This document shows positions 51,263 to 62,911 of a DNA stretch of 64,000 bases, in pieces. The stretch spans positions 28,922,931-28,986,930 of the forward strand of contig NC_090128.1 in assembly GCF_040581485.1 (NCBI RefSeq). The letters run 5' to 3'. The notes beneath the pieces are model-generated. The model saw only the letters and a program-made list of their open reading frames with translations. It did not search any database and was not told the DNA's origin. A program made the position numbers and the translations under genes. Position 1 is the first letter of the stretch. The number at the start of each line of letters is the position of its first letter. The DNA is from Linepithema humile. Taxonomy: Eukaryota; Arthropoda; Insecta; Hymenoptera; Formicidae.

Positions 51263-51317
51263 TATAAATGACGCAGTGCGGTCGCAAAGTGCGTCAAAGT
51301 TTTCACGGTGCTCAATC
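51263..51317 (+). promoter_or_regulatory. TATA-box promoter of VWC-like gene 2
   Basis: TATAAA at 51263-51268 lies 55 nt before the ATG and is followed by TGACGCAGTGCGG, matching gene 1. A GTCAAAG near 51293 is a reasonable initiator about 30 bp downstream, giving a 5'UTR of about 23 nt. Confidence 0.75.
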
Positions 51318-54253
51318 ATGACACATCGTGGTTCTCGTTCTCTCATTCGTATATACGCCTGTCTGGCGCTCGTCGCCGTCACGGTCGCGGTTGATCAAGG
51401 TGAGTCGCAAACATAGGCAACGCTCGCATAAATCGTACGATCTCGATTCTTATAAAATTTAGAAAAGTTTATCGTTATATTTTTTTCGAAAATTTTTAAT
51501 TGGTTTAGCAATTGTACAAACTTTGACACTTTAACTAAATAAAAAAAGAATAAAATTACATATACAATATTTTTTATGTAATATGAATTATGTCTTATAT
51601 GAATTTACAACGCAATTTTAACACAAACACATACCGATAAAATCACTCGTTTTCATTTAATAAAACAATAATTTTTTCTTATCAAATCGTTCTGACCTTT
51701 TTTATCGTAAAGAGGAATGCGATAAAACAAAATGCTCCGGTCCTTTGGCATATTACGAGGCTCTCGATTGTAAACCGGTGTATGAACACGAGGGCGATTG
51801 TTGTGCGATAAAATACAATTGTGAGCATTTGAAAAAGAGATCGAAAAACAAATGTTACATCAATGGCAAAGTGTATGAGATTGGTGAGTCCCTCAAAGAT
51901 GAGGATGCAAATCCTTGTGACATCGGTTGCACCTGCATCAGCGGACATGACGGAATGTAAGTGCGACTTTAAAATAAAAGTATTCTAATTTCTTTATCTT
52001 AATATTTAAATTATTTATACAAATTTTATAATTTTTTTGGCTAGAGCCACATTCAATTGTGCTATAGTCGATTGTTTCCACGGTCCTGTAAAACCTGGTT
52101 GCTACAGAAAAAATAATCCATTAAGTTGCTGTCCCGGAGAAGAAGTTTGTCGTAAGTATCTATTCTTAACTAGAACTTATAAATTTTTATATACATTATA
52201 GTTATTGTGAACTGGTTAATCATTTATCTCCGCATTTCAATTATGATTTTCTAAAAGATTCAAATAATAGTGATTAATAATAATTTAATATTAAAAATAA
52301 GCAATGTATATGCGTTTTTCAATATATTTTAATTGAAAGTTTTATTTAAAATACTAAAATAAAATGTATCTTGTGATTAAAAGTATAGACTTGTAATTTT
52401 TTATTAGTAGTTTAATATTACTATTTTAGTGTGCTTAAATTCGATCGGTTTAAAAAGTTAAACGTATATATCGAAAGATACAAGTCGTATAATATTTGAG
52501 TAAAATTGTTTATTTTACCTTTATTTGGTATTTTAGCTGAAAAACCCGAGGACAGAGTCACTTGTGTCGTAAATGGAAAAGAATATAAAGATGGAGAGTA
52601 TTTCAAAGTAGAAAGTGATCCAGATTTAAGCTGTGTATGCCAATCAGGATATACAGGTAAAAATAGTTTCAAATATTTTCACGTTGTTTTGAATTTTTCA
52701 ATATTATTTTGATACACAATAAATATATAAAATATGCTCCAATTAATATGCCAAAGGCACATGATATATTAATGGTGATATGATATATATATTAATGGTG
52801 ATTTTTTATCAATATAAATAATTTTCCATTTTTTATGCAAAACGTGAAATTTATATAATATGTACAAATTGTTAAATTTTGGTGAAATTGGAATGTTATA
52901 TATTATAATACTTTGTATTAATATGATTATATATATATAGGTATATTGTTATAACTATAATCATCAAACAAAGTAGGTAATTAGCATTTATTTATGTTGT
53001 TACGCACAATAATAATGTGCAGAATATAATAATTTTGTAATGTGTTCTTAACCTAAATCTATACATAATGTAAGTATATTCTTGATCAAACATTTTTTTA
53101 TTTTAGGAGAAAACGTCGAACCGTTCTGCGCAAAGCCTAAACATCCGTATTGCAGTCCCGATTTTCGGCATGCAAACGATATTTTTAATAATTGCCCTCC
53201 TGTTTATTATTCCAATCAGACGCCGCAGACCAGCTGCAGCGTGTTTTCGAGATGTCGTAAGTTCACGAAATGCAACTTTATGTGTTGCATATATCATGTT
53301 AGCGTTATCTGAGCAATAACTATTTTATCGGATTTTTTAGAGAACAATAACGACACTGTCGTACACAAGGAGGATTCGAAATCTGTGCCTAATCCCGATG
53401 GTATGTTTTATTTACATTATTACGCAGGATTAATTTAAATGGTCTGACAAAAATACTTAATCTCTTTGATTATTTAATTAATAATTAAAATTTGTAAGTG
53501 CTGCATTAATTTTGAAAAACTGCAAAATGTATATATTATAATTTAATTCGTTAGTTGAACTGTGTGCACATTCTTCATATATTCACTTCAACACAGATTG
53601 AAGTGAATATACAGTTCAAAATATAAATGATGCACTGATACGCATTTGAACGTTCAAGCGATGCTAATTACGACTCTGCTTTGAATAGCATGAAATGAGA
53701 GTTAATTGCGAGAAATGTTTCACGCGCGTAGTGAGGAGCAACGCGCAAACCAATTTCTGTCGCAATCCTCTAAAATGATAATTAATTTGGTCATCATTAC
53801 GAATCTACAAAGCATACGAAGTTATACTATAGACGTATTAGTCAACGCTGCAATAATATTTATAGATTTGACAATATTAGGAGCATAATTTTATTACATT
53901 TATTTATCCACTTAATTTTTTAATCATATTTTCTTTTAATTTACTTTATTTATCTATTCAATTTTTTTGAAGATTATTTATTTTCTCTTCTACTTTGAAA
54001 TAAGTCAACTATAATTTTATGCGATAATGTAATTCGAAAGGCAGTTGTACAACTTATTCATATGTTTTTTTCAGATGTATGTAATTTCGGTAACATAATT
54101 GTGCATCGTGGCGACGAGCTGAATCAAGCCACAGATTATAGTTCCGTGTGTGTTAAGTGTGTTTGCGAAGTACCACCCGTGCTCACCTGTCAACGTCTGC
54201 CGGATAACGAATGCGATGTCACAGTCCATCCGCCGTTCCACCATTTTGATTGA
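51318..54253 (+). CDS. Secreted cysteine-rich VWC-like protein 2 (7 exons, 313 aa)
   Basis: Exons: 51318-51399, 51713-51956, 52045-52151, 52537-52656, 53107-53256, 53341-53400, 54075-54253. Intron phases are 1,2,1,1,1,1, identical to gene 1, and exons 3, 4 and 5 have the same lengths (107, 120, 150). At exons 2, 3 and 6 two adjacent AGs exist, and only the one used here keeps the frame. Exon 1 is a signal peptide (IYACLALVAVTVAVD). The cysteine order matches gene 1: a half module, a full VWC (KCYINGKVYEIGE to SCCPGEEVC), an eight-cysteine module and a terminal half module (VCNFGN to DNEC). Exon 5 matches gene 1 at 36 of 50 residues. It adds a possible N-glycosylation site (NQT) absent from gene 1 and a His-rich tail, VHPPFHHFD. 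The likely poly(A) signal is AATAAA at 54359. The function is unknown. Confidence 0.9.
53578..53611. repeat. Perfect 14-bp-arm inverted repeat in intron 6 of gene 2
   Basis: TATATTCACTTCAA (53578-53591) and its exact complement (53598-53611) flank a 6-base loop. An outer pair, TTGAACTGT near 53555 and ACAGTTCAA at 53611, extends the structure with a bulge. It lies just before the conserved TATA block and was not seen in gene 1. Confidence 0.88.
53620..53765 (+). promoter_or_regulatory. Conserved promoter-like block in intron 6 of VWC-like gene 2
   Basis: It contains TATAAATGATGCA at 53622-53634. The same 13 bases occur in the promoter of gene 1. A perfect palindrome TTGAACGTTCAA follows, then TAATTGCGA and CAATTTCTG blocks shared with intron 6 of gene 1. 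Conservation between paralogous introns that are otherwise diverged suggests a regulatory role or shared origin from a promoter. Confidence 0.5.
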
Positions 54254-57200
54254 TTTTTTTTTAATCTGTGATGTGATTATATTTGTTATCAGACTAAAAA
54301 TTGTATATCGTCTTTTAGCAAATTAATGTATAAGAACTGATATAACATTCTGATATGTAATAAAATATCCTCTTAATGTATATTGTTCGTTATTTGCAGC
54401 AAAAACATATTCTTTATCGTATATTTTAAAATATACGGAGACAAAAAAAAGAGAGATTGAATCTTTTTCTGACATTTTACACAAGTCACACTTGTTGATA
54501 ATATTGAAATGTGACCATTCAAAACTCCTTGTAGAATAAAATCATAAGAAAAAACCCAACTGTATGATTCTTCAAATCTCTTATTTGCTTACTCCAATTA
54601 TGCTTAATAAATTGTAATGTAACAGATGTTCGCGCACAGCAATGTTATCAATAAAAAAATGTCTGATCTTCAACCTTGTTTATTTCAAGCTTGTTAACGC
54701 GGTCAAAGAGTCTTACTTTGCAATATTTATTGATGAAAATATTTTTGTATGATGGAAACATACTTGATTACAAATATGTTAATATTTAAGTACTGATATC
54801 TTATGCTTTTTTACATGTTTATGCAATGTTATATTTGCCGGACTTATTTAGCGGATAATTTTTCGATTAAAATTAAAATATTCGCATATGGTGTGCAGCA
54901 GTGTCATAATAATCAATTTGCACGGCGAAGCCAATTTCACTTTTGGATACTGCCTGATGATTGCGCGCGCGTATAAACTAGCAACGCAGCTATTTACATA
55001 TTCCGTCAAAGGTTTATTCATTTCTCATTTAAACTTCTAAGTGGTTTTACTGCTGACACTTCACATGCTCTTATCCGCCGATTTTATGGCTCATACTTGC
55101 TTGCGCGGTCGTGTTAGCCAGCGATTTATCGCGCTTAAAACATCGAAAAAGCCGCTTTGCGGCTTGCAAATGTAAAGGAAGGAATGCGTTTTAATATTTA
55201 CTCAACAAGTAATCTTTAATATACAGTTGAGATGGTATGTGCGTATAAAACTTTTAATTTATTTCTAAACTGATGCGGCTTATCAGTTTATAAATTATAT
55301 GTAGAGTTATGTGTTGAATTTAAAGGTATAGTAAACGTCAAAAAAGAGATAAACTAATCGAGGGATAAAACCCACACACAACTTAGACACAAAAGATTTC
55401 AAATAAAAAATATATTACTGACAAACCTTGTTTAAACGATTTAAACAATAGAAGAAATATCGTCACTTCCCAACTTATCACAGACGTGACTTTCATCGAA
55501 GGACAGAATGCGAGTCGTACGCCGAGCACGCGCTGCAAACTTGCTGTAAACGACCTTTCGGGATGACAATAAATCGGCTATATTAAGTTCCGCTTAAGAC
55601 ACGACCCGGCGTCGGTGGAGTTACCGGAAGTAGGCGGCGACGGTCTTGAGAGCGCCGTTAAAATATGGAGGACAGTATGGAAGAAACGTCGCTTCCGGAA
55701 GTTATACTATTACGTTCAATAATGATCCACTAAAGTCGTGACAATAGACTTCTAGCTTTTGCTGTAAATTTAGATCTACTAAGCAGAGCTCGGACAATTT
55801 TGTGACATAATTAAGCAAGAATCTGCAGAATGAACAAGAAAATAAACATTTTTTTGAGAAATAAAATTATAGAACACCAAGTTTTTTGTGAATTGTTTAA
55901 TCATTTTTATATATAATACATTATTCGAAATCAGTTATTGTTAAAATAAAAACAATAAAGTTAGGTATTGTTTTTTTAAAGACATGTTCCAAATTTATGT
56001 TTAAATATTATAATTATTATTATCTATATGTTTGCACGATAATTTAAAATCAGTCAGTCATTTAATGATATTTTTATTATACAAAGATTTTTCGCAATAA
56101 TGTGATTAATAATTTATTGCTTCGCTACAAATGTCAAATTATATCGCTGGAAAACTTGTTAAAACTTCATTTTGCAGCTCCTGCACAGGAGATACCAGAC
56201 TTTTCTTATCGTTTCTCGAAGAGACTTATCTTATGAGAGAAAATTTACGCTCGCGGAAATCGCCGCCATAATGTACAAATTCTCCAGAAATATGTGCATC
56301 ATCCTACGTGTGTGAATCCCTATATTTTTGCGACACTCTTCACGTTACGCGATATGGAAATGCACGACTCTGTCACCGACTTTAGCGGTACAGTGTCTAC
56401 GTAAATTCTGTCTCTCGACTTTAAAGCCTGAATGCAAAAATTATGATAATACGTAAAAAATTTTACCGCTGCGAGCACCAGAAAGATACGAGTCTTTTCG
56501 AGAATCGACCTTCATAAAGTATCTGTATTAGTGTCAAACTATTCTTTCTAGCATCGATTAGATTAACAACAGAATATTCCCCCAAAAATGTGTAACAATT
56601 TCTTCCGTAATTTATAATCGATTTCTTTTTAATAAAAACTTGATCGGTACAATTAGCAAGCTACTTAAAATCAATGTCTTATTGAAATTTAAATACAGAT
56701 ATTGAGCTTTAAAAGTATAAAATAAGGAACAGAACTCTTTAATTAATTTATAGTGAACTTTATCTTGAGAAGAACTTGACTTGAAACGTAATTGTTAAGA
56801 TATTCAATATTGTAAATTGCGAAAAAGTTTTGCGTTAATTATTTTGTTTCTACGATAATCAATTTATTAATGCTCGCGAAAAGTTTCATTTTATTAATCC
56901 TTTGTTTTAATCGGTATTACATGCGTCAATATATTCGCGGAATGCAGTTGTAAGATCAGTGATTGAAATGACTCTGTAAACAAGTAACTTCTTGAAAAGT
57001 GTCAATGTTCAACATAATGACAAACTAGTATTATTTGAGAATAGAGAGGTCTTTAGTCTACCCGCATGGACGCGGCCCGCATGTAAAACAGCACACTCCA
57101 AGAAACACGTCGAGCGAACTGATTAGCTGATGGATCGTCTGACTGTCAGGACAATTCGGAATGTACCGACAGAGATGGGTTCGACTGAATCCGAACAATG

Positions 57201-60200
57201 GAAGTCCTACGATCTGCTGGAACTAATCCTGCCATTGTCGTACTAAATTTCTGTACGAGATGCAATTCCACGCAGTGCGGTATAGTTAGCTGATTGCTAT
57301 GTACTCACAGACCGTATCATCTATCTTAAGTATCACAATATTGGTGTTTAATTTATCGTCAAAGGACACGCGAGAGATCTGGTCTAGCCGAAAACTTTTG
57401 TACGATCCAAAGCACATCGATCACCTTGATTAATTGAACATCTTTCTTGAGTTACATTGGACATATATAAAACATCAAAACGCGAATGTTTTACACTGCG
57501 CATTTTCCGTTTCAATTTACGGTTACGTTTTGTGACCGAAGTATCCCGAAGGAATTCAGCTAAAGAACACAAGCGGGAAAAACCTTGAACGCGTCGAAAC
57601 TTTTAGTGCATTAGCACGACCGACCTTACGCTTATCCATTCCACTCGGCCCCGGTAGACTTCTGGGACCGGAATTAACCGCGCGAAAGAACCACTGAAAA
57701 CGGAAGGATCCAACGCGGCTTCGAAGTACGCGATCCGAGATCAGTCTGGTGGCTAAACCAAAATTTAATTAATCCCCGCATAAAGAAAGAATTTTCGATG
57801 AACTTCTTTCGTATTAGCTGCAAGTTTTTAGCATTAGCGATGAAGGAAGACAGTCTTCTTGACATAATAAAAAAAGTAGTGCAATAAAAAAGTAGCAGCG
57901 TGGAGAGTAAGCTCGTACAAGTCGGACAAAATAAAACCTGCTCATTATGTGTTTAATATTTATGCATACATTAAATTAACATTTTTGAAAAAATATATTA
58001 TTAAAATTATAAGTTGAAATTTCGGAGCACTTTGCAATTGTATTATTATAGAATACTACGCTTCTAAATATTTACATACAATATTACGCTATTGTTTTTT
58101 TCGTAAGAAGAATCGCCGTATCCACGAGTAAAAACAGCATTGAGTTAGAAAATCTCGGAAGCGTCGACGTGTTTTCGCCGAAAGCGCGAAAAAAACGTGC
58201 CTGCAGCAAAGTACGAGCTGGCCAATGCATCCATAATTCATGACGACGGCGGTCTGGCATAAACTAACCCGGATACTAATTTCCCGAGCTACTACGCTGC
58301 TGGCGCGCACGCTGCGTGCTCGTTAGGAGAGAGCGGGCTTGGATGCCGCGAGATGCAATTATGATAAACCGGGGAGAGCCTCTTCCGAAAGCTTTTCAGG
58401 GCTCTCTCGGTCTGCGGAGCGAGTTCGGTGAGAAAGCTGAGAGCGTAGACGACTGATTCGCGCGTTCATCCATCCCGCTTCCGGTTTCTCGTGTTGTGTA
58501 TATGCCCCATGATTCCGGCATCCCGTTGCTCTCCGATAAGCTTCGGGCTTGGATTCGTGCAAGGGGGTTGCGATCGATCCCGCGAGACGAATGGCGGGCT
58601 GTTAAGCTTGTTGGGCCAATCAGGTACGACGAGAAACGACGATGTTGGTGTTACCGCGTTATTAATTTACTCCGCCGTAATTCCCGATTTGTTTGATTAA
58701 GATCTCGAAGGTTGTTTGTGTCGCAACAGCCATATTTATGGTCGATGGTTAACAGCGATAGTTTGGCGACCGATGTCTCGCTGTCGGTGAATTGATACGA
58801 ATCGCAGCTAGATAAAGGCTGAATTTATAATTGCGCGATTACAATTGAAGTATTTGTTGCCTAAATTTTCAATTAATTCGTATAATTTATTACTTATCAT
58901 TCTAATTGTAGATGCACTATTTTATGATGGAATTTAGTTACGTGGAATATTTATTTTTCTACTGGCCGTAAATATTATTTTAACGAGTGAGAGATAAATA
59001 AAAATCTGTAAAAATTTATCTCAATAATAAAAGTGATAAAAATAGTATTAATCCCTTGTGTCGAAAGTTGTCTTGGAGAGATTAAATCCAAGGAAGCGAG
59101 GTTTATAAACTACGAGACAGTAAATTTTACTTCGAAATTTATAACAGGTATGGACAGGGACGCGCATAAAATCTGCAAAGTTAACAGACGAAGAGCTTAG
59201 CAAAGTGATTATAACGTAACTTTAATAACTGTTTTGCTTGCCGCTGTGCTGAAACTTTTTCGAACAGCCCGGCATATATAGTCAAGAACTTGGAAAGTTT
59301 GCGGCAATATTGTGACTGTAAACATTTTTCTTGCTTCAACATTTCGCGACGGGCTGATAAATTCCCGAACGATGATTTGTGCCGGGCGGCCTCCTTTCTC
59401 ACGCACACTCCGCATTTTTATCCAAGTGCCTGTTTCGTCGAAATTTACGAGTTTACTTCGGTTAATTATCGCGCTGAAAAACGTCTTTCCTTACCATTGC
59501 GCTGAAGAATTACGCTTACGACGATCGGAGGATACTTTAGTCGCATTACGAGGCCGCTTTTCATTGCGTCACAGCGCTGTAATATGAAAACTTCGCGAAA
59601 CACCATTCCGGAATAATAAACGCATTATCCGTACGTTCTATCTCCTCGTATTTATTTTCGCCCGACGGCCCTTTAAGTGGCAGTATTTCATTCCGTTATT
59701 AAGCCGTTCTATCTCCCTCGCGCGTCCACTGTGTCCACTCGCGAACCGTTTTATCAGATTAATTTTTTTTCATGAAAATTTTCCCTTGATGAACGCTTTG
59801 ACGGATTAAAAGTTGAAATAAAAGTCCCGGGTCCCGCTTCCTGCCTGATACTTTGACGCTTTTATCCGACAAATTACTTTTACTATAGTCTCATCCGTTC
59901 TACGCCGTGGAAAGAAAAACGACGTAAATATAAGTATCGCATCATGTGCATTATCTGGCGTTTACCAAGATCTTTAATGTTTAGCCATGATTAAGCCCAT
60001 ACATATTGTTTGATAAATAATATATGGTTTTTGATGTAGAATGTAAAGGCAAAATCGACATTTTTGCAGCATCTTAATTTTATGTAACATTAAAATTTCA
60101 AAATAATATTATTTCTTGAACAGTTTAATTACAATTTTTAATGACTTTTCGTGCTGCATCAACAAGTACATCGACTAATATTATGTCAAAAATTCCAATT

Positions 60201-60817
60201 TGCGTCATGGAAATGTGTTTGGAAACTTTATTTAGTTGAAATTAACTGATAATAAAGTGCGAGAATTAATATTCGATTAGCGAATAATATGCAATGCAAG
60301 ATTTGCATATACCTAAAGGATTTTTAAGCGTATGCGTTATTCATGAGTCTAGCGAGTATATCGTGAAAATATATTGTACAGTATTTAAAATAATACAGAA
60401 CTAATGAAACAAAATTATGAAATAAATAATACATCAATCAGCTAAAATCGTAACTAAATGCAATTGATGAATAGATTATTCGAAGAAACTACACACATTC
60501 AATCTTGCGCAGAAGCGCAACCAAAGATGCGCGACTAAACGAATAAATATATCGTACGCGACGAATATTAAACGATGATGGAACGTTTGTACTGTACGAG
60601 ATTTTGCCCGTAATCGCGCTATCTGTAAAGCGCGCTCGTTCAACTGTAAATCATAATACGCTCGCATCGCCCGTTATAATAATTTACCGTCGGAAGGGCG
60701 ATCCCTCGCGCGCGGTGGACTATAATATTTGATTACTATCTATTAATTATGACTCGACGAGGAGAAGTGTTCCACGGTTCTCTAGACTCTCCCGGCGAGA
60801 TCGATATCAACGCGGTG
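54254..60817. other. Gene-free region downstream of the VWC-like pair
   Basis: It starts with the 3'UTR and poly(A) signal (54359-54364) of gene 2. The remaining 6.4 kb shows no splice-bounded exon or domain. Overlapping ORFs near 58360-58700 and 59181-59590 come from CpG-rich DNA. A 38-codon ORF at 57130-57246 has no support. No RNA gene was recognised. Confidence 0.55.
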
Positions 60818-60822
60818 CGTCG

Positions 60823-60861
60823 CACAGTGGTGCTAGAACGCATACTTTCGGAAAAAATTAT
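60823..60861 (+). repeat. RSS-like transposon terminus (heptamer and A-rich block)
   Basis: CACAGTG at 60823-60829 is identical to the consensus heptamer of V(D)J recombination signals. After a spacer of 23 bases an A-rich AAAAATTAT (60853-60861) lies where a 23-RSS would have its nonamer. The A-rich block is a weak match, and the region is AT-rich anyway. Confidence 0.55.
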
Positions 60862-60998
60862 GTAACTTTTTAATTTCAATAGATAGAGTCATAATTATTT
60901 TTTTAACTTAAAGATAATGATTTATCAATTAGAATTTATTAAATTTTTAATTATTATATTATTGCAAAAATAATAAGAATAATTTTTTAAATGAATAA

Positions 60999-62911
60999 TT
61001 AGTCAGGTTTTTCAGATTCGTCTTGGAAAAGAGATTTCGCATCTTCACTTAATGGTAAAATACTTTTTGCTGGTTCTTTTCGCAAACTGAATAAATATGG
61101 ATCAGATGAGATTAATAATTGATGCAACACATCTTCGTTTGTAGTTAAACGACTAATTTTTCTTGAATGATAAATTCGATATTTTTTATAATCTTTGTTG
61201 CGAGCTTCTTGTGCTTCTTCAGATAATAAACCAATAGGAAGCATTGCTGCAGTAATAATTTTTTCGCCATGAAGAAGAACTTTGTGAACACTTACTGGCA
61301 TGTAATACCAGCCATACAAGTCAACAAACATTTTTGCAGTATCATAAGAATATATGCCAAATTTTTTCGGATCAATAGCAGCACTGCAAGTAATGACTTC
61401 CAGTATTACTGAGAAACGTTTAATTAAATTTTCGTTTATTCCTGTGATTTCTGCTGTTACCTAAAAAAAAAAAAAAAAACGGCGCGAAGTATTGCCATCA
61501 TTTGTATTTCCACAGCCTTGACGCACCGTATCTATTCTAAGACCAGTTCGAGATTGAAATTCTTTTTGGATTTTCTTTTTGTTGTTTTCTTTTTCAATTT
61601 TTGTTTCCTTCGTAACTGACCATTTTTTAAAAGACAGATTGTAAGCGACATGAAGAATGCATTCCATGAATTTTATACGCGCATGTAGAGGAGATAAGCC
61701 GAGTTTTAAAGCATTGTCGTCATAAGATTTTTGATGAATTCGATTAAGATCATTCATCTCTCGAGGAGTCGCTTTACAAATGTAACAAGTTGATGATGAT
61801 TTTGTGTCAGTGAGCGATTGAGCTGTTTTTCCATCAATCATTGTACATAACATGTTATGTTTTACTTTGAAAGTATGTCCGGATATATTTATTATTGTTT
61901 CATGCAAGTTTGAAATTTTCTTTTCTATGTCTTGCACCGTTTTTTTAATCAATTCAGGTGTTTCTTTGGCGAATTCAAACTGAATTGGTCTACACAGTCT
62001 TGGACTTGATGGGCGTGAGTTTTGCCAAAACTGTTTCATGATATCATCGTTCGAAACTAATTGAATCGGCACTGTAGATGCCATGTACATGAATGCATCA
62101 GATGCGTTTATTGAATTGTCCAAAAACTTTTGCTTGAATTCATTTTGACCAGATGCCCCATCACATCCCCATTTGGAAATTAAAATTAATTCCTCTTTGT
62201 CGATGTTTGCAATTGTTTTTATATCAAAACTTTTGAACATTCTTTCAGCAGTGTGATCTAATAAATTTTGAAGATCTATTTCAGCTTTCGTTTCGGTTAT
62301 CTTCATTTCTCGAGGATAACATTCCTTTTTAACTTCTAAAACTTTCTTATAAGAAGGCAAAATATCGAAACCACTTTTTTTTAATGTTTCTCGAATTACT
62401 TCATATTGATATTTACTCAAATCTGCATTCGTTATCATCGCTAATGTTTGATTAGTATCAATATATTCTCGCGTTATATTATTATCTGATGCATTCTTGA
62501 CAGCCAAATTTAACTGTTCGATGGGAAAAGTTTCACAAAGATGCTTTGCCTTATACCGTTTTGCTCGATCACAACATTCTTCGAATGATTTTTGAGGCCT
62601 CCCTACCTTTTTCTTTGTTGGAGGTTCACTTTGCACATCAGAGTCAACTTCTTCAAGTTGTACTGTGAACACTCCATTCAACCAATTTCTATTTTCTTTT
62701 TCGAATCTATCAGATTTTCTTTGACTGTTTTGCCATTTTTCTTCAATTGATACAAAAAATGTCTTTGAATATCTTGAATCACTTTTTCCAAGTGTTTTGT
62801 CTTTAAGTTTGTAAATTTACTTTTTAATAATATTTTTATTTTATCTATATTGTAATTATTAGTCAGAATTATTTCTGACAAATGTTCACGAGAAATCGAA
62901 AAAGTCGTCAT
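60999..62911 (-). pseudogene. RAG1/Transib-type DDE transposase, disrupted
   Basis: Three collinear pieces on the - strand make one protein of about 635 residues: 62911-62678 (N-terminal, 77 codons), 62681-61461 (406 codons) and 61460-60999 (same frame after a TAG). In the numbering of the middle piece, the candidate catalytic residues are D174 in WGCDGASG (62162-62160), D283 in TMIDGK (61835-61833) and E492 in EAQEARNK (61208-61206). RAG1 has D600, D708 and E962, and the D-D spacing is 109 against 108. D283 is followed 16-19 residues later by CYIC, just as D708 is followed by VYIC. The last motif aligns with RAG1 ESGNK and a later EDVL. GRPQK near residue 28 resembles an AT-hook. Breaks: a frameshift between the first two pieces near 62680-62715 and an in-frame TAG at 61463-61461. 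A host-domesticated gene is unlikely given these breaks. Confidence 0.82.
61463..61479. repeat. A17 homopolymer inside the transposase
   Basis: Seventeen A on the + strand read as phenylalanine codons and then TAG on the - strand, directly after the NTNDGNTSRRF motif. Confidence 0.95.

Noticed and set aside
57130..57246. 38-codon ORF (MDRLTVRTIRNV...) on the + strand
   Set aside because: It reads plausibly but has no promoter, splice sites or known similarity. It is too short to support.
58496..58696. Basic 66-codon ORF on the + strand
   Set aside because: Overlaps ORFs in other frames in GC-rich DNA, with no domain.
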